A DNA stretch of 64,000 nucleotides, from positions 46,482,401-46,546,400 of the forward strand of contig OX392527.1 in assembly GCA_947623455.1 (NCBI GenBank). The letters are read 5' to 3'. A model generated the notes under the pieces. The model worked only from the letters and a program-made list of their open reading frames with translations. It did no database searches and was not told the DNA's origin. The stretch comes from Mimachlamys varia. Taxonomy: Eukaryota; Mollusca; Bivalvia; Pectinida; Pectinidae. Every line of letters starts with the position of its first letter. Position 1 is the first letter of the stretch. A program made the position numbers and the translations under genes. Positions 59,137 to 64,000 of the stretch are shown here, one piece after another.

Positions 59137-61099
59137 CAGAGAATACCAAAGCGTATACAAAACCATATTCCGAACTCAAAATCGATTAAACTAGAGGCAA
59201 AATAGAAACAAAGGAAAGATTTACATGCAGATCCTTGCAAAAGTACAAGAGAATAAGACCAGGTGTTCCGGAAGAGTAAGCGTCTTCTGCTTCATCGACG
59301 ACACCCGCCATGTAAATCTTTGTCACATCCAAGTAAATATCAAGTTCTCAAAATGAGAACCGAGTACCATTGTCAATCACAACAAGTAAACACACTAATG
59401 AGCATACTCAAAAACGTCAATCTTCATATCACTAAAAGATACAGAATATTTCTCAATGAGACAAAGATGGAAGAAAGAATATCGAATCAACTGCGACATG
59501 TGAACACCATATGTTGGAGAAGCAGGGATGTTACTATCAAGAAATGGAAAGTTTACGATCGGAAAATTGAAATAATCATGTTTATCGCATAGCTTAGTAG
59601 TAAGCTGTCCATGTTGTTCGAAGTTTAAGTAGAGATCGAGGTAAGCAGCTGATGTAGAAGAGTCTATTGTGTCCTTTATTTTAAGTTCAGAAGGGTACAT
59701 TGTATATACGATCGACGTGGGCATTAAATTTCTTGTTGTTTATCGACAACACATCGTCGATAATATCTGAAAGTGAAATTAAAATATTTGGCAAGGGTTG
59801 TGTTACCTGTCCTGATTAACTCTTCCACAAATTCAGCCTCGTATAAAAACAAGTCTGCTGGAAAATCTTTCCTCCGAACTCAACAAAAATATTGTCGACC
59901 AGGAATTTAATCATCCTTACTATATCTTCTTCAGTATATTTCCTCTTAGCTTTTGTCGTGTTTTTCACAAAGTATGCTCCATGATACCAGTAGCTCACTA
60001 CCATATATTTGTATCGTCATCCGCCTTTCTTGGAAAAGACGGTTCTCATAACAAGAGATCGAAGACGTTCGTTTAATTTTGTATGAGGTATGGTAGTGTA
60101 CAGGGGAAAAAACCCAAAGGTTTTGACGGAAAAGACATTTTTTTAGGAGGGGGTGTTCAAGATCGATTCAACAGATCTTTCGAGTGTTTCAAAATCCGCA
60201 TCCCATTTATTCCACTTCTGGGGTATACAGTGTCACAATACGACTGAAGCCCTGACTTCATAGTACTAAGAATGGTAGTAAGAAGTTTTGATAATGGTTT
60301 TGTCGAGCAATAAGTAGAGCCAGCTATAAAACGTTGCTTATAAGGATCCTTGTGTAGTTTCGGTATCCAATAAAGACGAGGTAGGTCAGCGTCTTGCTCT
60401 TTAACCGTTACTTGGAAAGATTGTAATACAGAAGCATGGTTCGACAGTATTTCATCTCTCGAAAAACGGTCAATGTGTAAGTAGGGTTCCCTAGGTTATC
60501 AAGCAGGCCTAGTTCATTTTGCCGGCAATGAATGTAATAGTGTTTGCAAACAATGGTCAAGTCGTTAGATGCTTTGTCTGCAGACACAACCACATCCATA
60601 TCATGTAGGTCGTTGAGTGTTGCTCAAACATCGGGGTCAAGAAATATCGACTTATGTTTAGTTTTCATTTTGTAACTCAAACTACTTATTCTTTTCTGAA
60701 TAGAGGACCTGATAGACTTTACCCACTCTGAAAGTGAATCCATTTCAGCATGTTCACGTTTAGTCCATTGTCTGGTGTAATCTTCAACCGAGTCCATAAG
60801 AATCTTGAAATGCACATGCCAATTGATGGATGGAGTCTCTCGATACTTAGGACCTTTCTTGAAAAGCTCCCGGAGCTTTATATTCGGGATAACATTCAGA
60901 TTACCAGTTACTATGTGTCCAACTGGACCATAGCAATATTGAGATGAAGAACATGAACATGCTGAAGGAGGAGTCGTTCTAAGGAAACAATTTTCGGGCC
61001 CCTGTGATCAGTATCAACTAAGACACCTCTTAACATGGTGTTCTCTCGATAATGAAGAATGAATCGATCGCTCACATTGAAGACGTACACACGCAACAC
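59137..61099 (-). pseudogene. Decayed Penelope-like retroelement (reverse transcriptase)
   Basis: Reading the minus strand from 61099 down, blocks of a reverse transcriptase appear in order: an N-terminal region (RFILHYREN, DHRGPKIVSLERLL), FLDPDV, DVVVSADKASND, LPRLYWIPKLHKD, QRFIAGSTYCSTKPL, a thumb-side stretch with MIKFLVDNIF and FGGKIFQQT, an IDDVLSINN catalytic-type word, then TTKLCDKHDYFNF, FLDSNIPASPTYG and a 3' tail. Stops (one near 60627) and frameshifts interrupt it, and the segment that should follow FQQT is deleted. The WIPKLHK motif points to Penelope-like elements; I saw no GIY-YIG endonuclease. Short relatives are scattered through the window. Confidence 0.7.
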
Positions 61100-61119
61100 A
61101 AAAGGAGTTTTTAACAGTC

Positions 61120-62445
61120 ATATGTGGTATAATATAACAAACCAATATTCTCGGAAACACAGGGGCTTGTGTCCACTGATATAAAACCTCGGTACCGCAC
61201 CAATACCAATGCTATACACCACTACCCTCGGGAACACAGGGACTTGTGTCTTCTGATGTATGACCACGGCACAATTACCAGTGTTATAGTCCACTACCCT
61301 CGGAAACACAGGGGCTTGTGTCCAATAATATAAAAAACTCGGTACCGCACCAATACCAATATTACGAACCACTACCCTTGGAAACACAGGGACTTGTGTC
61401 ACTGATATAAAACCTCGGCAACAATACGAATGTAACAAACCACTACCCTCGGGAACACAGGGACTTGTGTCTTCTGAATGTATAACCTCGATACCAATAC
61501 CAATGTTATAGTCCACTAGCCTCGGGAACACAGGGACTTGTGTATTATGATATATAACCTCGGCAACAATACGAATGTTACAAACCACTACCCTCGGGAA
61601 CACAGGGACTTGTGTCTTCTGATATTTAACCATGGCACCAATACGAATGTTACAACCACTACCCTCGGGAACACAGGGACTTGTGTCCTCTGATATTTAA
61701 CTATGGCACCAATACGAATGTTACAAACCACTACCCTCGGGAACACAGGGACTTGTGTCCTCTGATATTTAATCATGGCAACAATACGAATGTTACAAAC
61801 CACTACCCTCGGGAAGACAAGGACTTGTGTCTTCTGATATATAACCTCGACACCAATACCAATGTTACAAACCACTACTCTCGGGAACACAGGGACTCTT
61901 GTCCTCTGATATATAACCTCGGCACCAATACCAATGTTATAGTCCACTAGCCTCGCGAACACAGGGACTTGTGTCCTCTGAAATTTAACCATGGCACTAA
62001 TACCAATATTACAAACCACTAGGCTAGGGAACACAGGGACTTGTGTCCTCTGATATTTAACCATGGCACCAATACCAATGTTACAAACCACTACCCTCGG
62101 GAACACAAGGACTTGTGTCTTCTGATGTATAACCTCGATACCAATACGAATGTTACAAACCACTAGCCACGGGAACACAGGGACTTGTGTCTTCTAATAT
62201 ATAACCTCGACACCAATACGAATGTTACAAACCACTAGCCTCGGGAACACAGGGACTTGTGTCCTCTGATATTTAACCATGGCAACAATACGAATGTTAC
62301 AAACCACTACCCTCGAGAACACAGGGACTTGTGTCCTCTGATATTTAATCATGGCACCAATACGAATGTTACAAACCACTACCCTCGAGAACACAGGGAC
62401 TTGTGCCCTCTGATATTTAACCATGGCAACAATACTAATGTTACA
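61120..62445. repeat. 72-bp tandem satellite, about 18 copies
   Basis: Units carry CCACTACCCTCGGGAACACA, GGGACTTGTGTC and GATATTTAACCATGGCA. Unit lengths run from about 68 to 75 bp, mostly 72. Because 72 is a multiple of three, both strands stay open for long stretches: minus-strand frames of 171, 196 and 103 residues with a repeated TQVPVFPRVVV core, and plus-strand frames with HRDLCPLIFN. One stop and one frameshift break the minus frame. No signal peptide, splice site or gene context was found, so I call it a satellite. It lies directly upstream of the retroelement. Confidence 0.85.
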
Positions 62446-62505
62446 AACGCACTTGTCTTTCACCAAGGCGGCCGGGGTTCGATCCCCCCGACCGGACGTT
62501 TTCAA
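62446..62505 (+). repeat. SINE fragment with B box
   Basis: CTTTCACCAAGGCGGCCGGGG followed by GTTCGATCC (B box, 62477-62485) matches the second half of the tRNA-like head of the SINE at 21785-21975. The left half is absent; it abuts the satellite. Confidence 0.5.
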
Positions 62506-62527
62506 CAGTTACTAACTTAATTATATT

Positions 62528-62928
62528 TTAAAGGCCCAATATACGTAGCTTCAGGGAAATTTTCGTGATTCTGAAAAATTCTGAAAAAAAATCCAGTTGA
62601 TAACCATGCAAAAATAAGCCTAAAACGAAGTAAACCTGAGCGGTAACTAACAAGAAACTATTGACAAAAAAAATCCAAAGAATTGAAAAGAATTCAGGTG
62701 GGGCCCACTTCAACAACAAACCGAAGATAGAAGACGGTTCGAAATGGACGCGTGTTTACAAATAACGTGTTTCAACTGCTGCTGTACTGTACCGTAACCG
62801 CGAAGAATTCATCTTGAATATTGCAGATATCAGTTAATCTTAACTAAATCTATAGATCTATATAATAAGTTATAAGGCTTGATTTTCGCTTCAAGTTTTT
62901 CCGAAAGTTACGTATATTGGGCCTTTAA
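62528..62928. mobile_element. TTAA-flanked MITE, family M1, copy c
   Basis: TTAA is on both sides and the ends read AGGCCCAATATACGTAgCTT and AAGTTACGTATATTGGGCCT (inverted, one change). It is about 400 bp and matches copies a and b. Confidence 0.8.
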
Positions 62929-63947
62929 TGAGTAATAACTTGACTTGGAGAACACAGCCACCTGTTTATTTTACGAAAATTTTCAAGTACAAGTACAGAT
63001 TCGGTGTTTTTAAGTTGTTCCAAAAATTGCCTTTTTACAAAATAATTTGTGCCGCTGGTAAACTTAATCAAACCCCGTACGGGCCGCCGTACATCGGAAG
63101 AGTTCCACAAAGGAGGCGAAAAAAGGCTACATCATTATAATTCCGCGAATAGACGAAACTTTCCCATGGATAAAATTCATTCATTTACTAGGCCTAAGCT
63201 TGTATTGACTGGCGGGTTTCATATGCCTATATTATATGAGGTGAGTAAATGAGTATATAAATGAGTATATAATATGTTATGGTGATATTTTGTTCACTGC
63301 AGACAGAAGTGTTGAAAACACTGCCGACTGGTTGCAGCAAATCCACACGTGGCAAATTAAATTGACAACAACAGAAATATTTCTGCAAAAGTAAAAACAC
63401 ATCCAACTGTTAGTATTTTGTTAGATTGTGCTGTCATTAATTTATTAGAGTAATGGTTCTGTGTTTATCGATGTCTGTAGTTTTCGTTTTGCGTATTTTG
63501 GGAACTGCGTTTCATAGAGTAAAAAAGTATGGAAGCCCATAAACGCGAACAAAACGGTAAATTTCTATTTCATGCATTTCAATGCAAATGCAATATTTAA
63601 TCGATTTTCCTGAAAATTATTTTTAATAATTCAATCCAAATGTAGATGTTTTTATTGATATTTAGTGATTTCATTAGTTTTTTGTTTTGTTTCCTAGTAC
63701 TTTATTCATTTTTTCCCTTTATTTCATTCATTTGCAACTTATGTTCTGTTACTCTGTTTAGTTTTTACTTGCTTTCGCTGTTTCACATAACATCAACAAG
63801 GTTAGTAATGCTTTATTTATTGAAGTAATTAATTTATTATTTATTTGTATTTATTTCTATCGTTCGGTCTTTGTGCTTTTATTTCTAAATGATGTTAAAT
63901 AACCAGGAATGTCAATGGACTGTAGGCCTAAATAAATATTTTTTTTA
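62929..63947. other. Right-hand flank, nothing recognised
   Basis: AT-rich sequence with only short open frames. A stretch rich in T (63640-63790) gives a hydrophobic 60-residue frame by composition. Confidence 0.35.
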
Positions 63948-64000
63948 GGTCAACTGAGACGAAGTCTCAAGTAACCTTTTCTAATCGCCTTTTGTCCGTC
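63948..64000 (-). repeat. Edge of a dispersed repeat running off the window
   Basis: The minus strand reads GACGGACAAAAGGCGATTAG, then GGTTACTTGAGACTTCG, the same end as at about 8870-8930. The GAGACGAAGTCTC word is a short palindrome. The rest lies outside the window. Confidence 0.6.

Noticed and set aside
59263..59592. 109-residue plus-strand frame
   Set aside because: It is antisense to the minus-strand retroelement coding end and tail.
61118..62520. Repeat-protein gene or CRISPR-like array
   Set aside because: Both strands are equally open because the period is 72 bp. Units have no unique spacers, and the minus frame has a stop and a frameshift.

Overview
This is an AT-rich, intron-bearing stretch of an animal nuclear genome, most likely a bivalve or another mollusc. 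The host assignment is an inference. It rests on a tandem family of GIMAP/AIG1-type GTPase genes (families of this kind are expanded in bivalves), tRNA-derived SINEs, Penelope-like reverse-transcriptase remnants, a Tc1/mariner transposon and many short foldback elements. There is no bacterial or viral gene organisation.

The only convincing host genes are four GIMAP-like genes, all on the minus strand. Gene A (3599-4478) carries a one-base frameshift in an A7 run and has no recognisable upstream exon. Genes B (13506-15789), C (30421-36425) and D (51447-55153) are intact two- or three-exon genes. Each begins with a separate exon for a CUE-like (putative ubiquitin-binding) domain, joined by phase-1 introns to an exon holding the AIG1 GTPase domain, a long coiled coil and a hydrophobic C-terminal tail. 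C and D also carry a 96-bp exon between the two domains (34564-34659 and 54055-54150). It is bounded by phase-1 introns on both sides, so B, which lacks it, stays in frame.

The genes sit in repeated segments. An 'alpha' segment lies downstream of genes B and C (9788-13195 and 22924-28025). A 'beta' segment lies upstream of the genes (15890-21560; fragments at 36525-36860 and 55258-58880). Two further beta copies in tandem (39095-43075 and 43076-47820) have no GIMAP coding exon attached. The beta segment contains what looks like a shared non-coding first exon: a splice donor, a GTCACGTGA E-box and a TATA-like box. A conserved splice acceptor 9 bases before each ATG fits this model.

Mobile and repetitive DNA fills most of the rest. 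There is an apparently intact Tc1/mariner element (39365-40902) whose empty site survives in the neighbouring beta copy. A decayed Penelope-like element lies at 59137-61099 on the minus strand, with scattered relatives. Two families use TTAA target sites. Other repeats are a 21-bp minisatellite (6948-7290), a 72-bp satellite of about 18 copies (61120-62445), a palindrome of about 197 bp (4941-5137) and several SINEs. Long stretches elsewhere hold no gene that can be supported.
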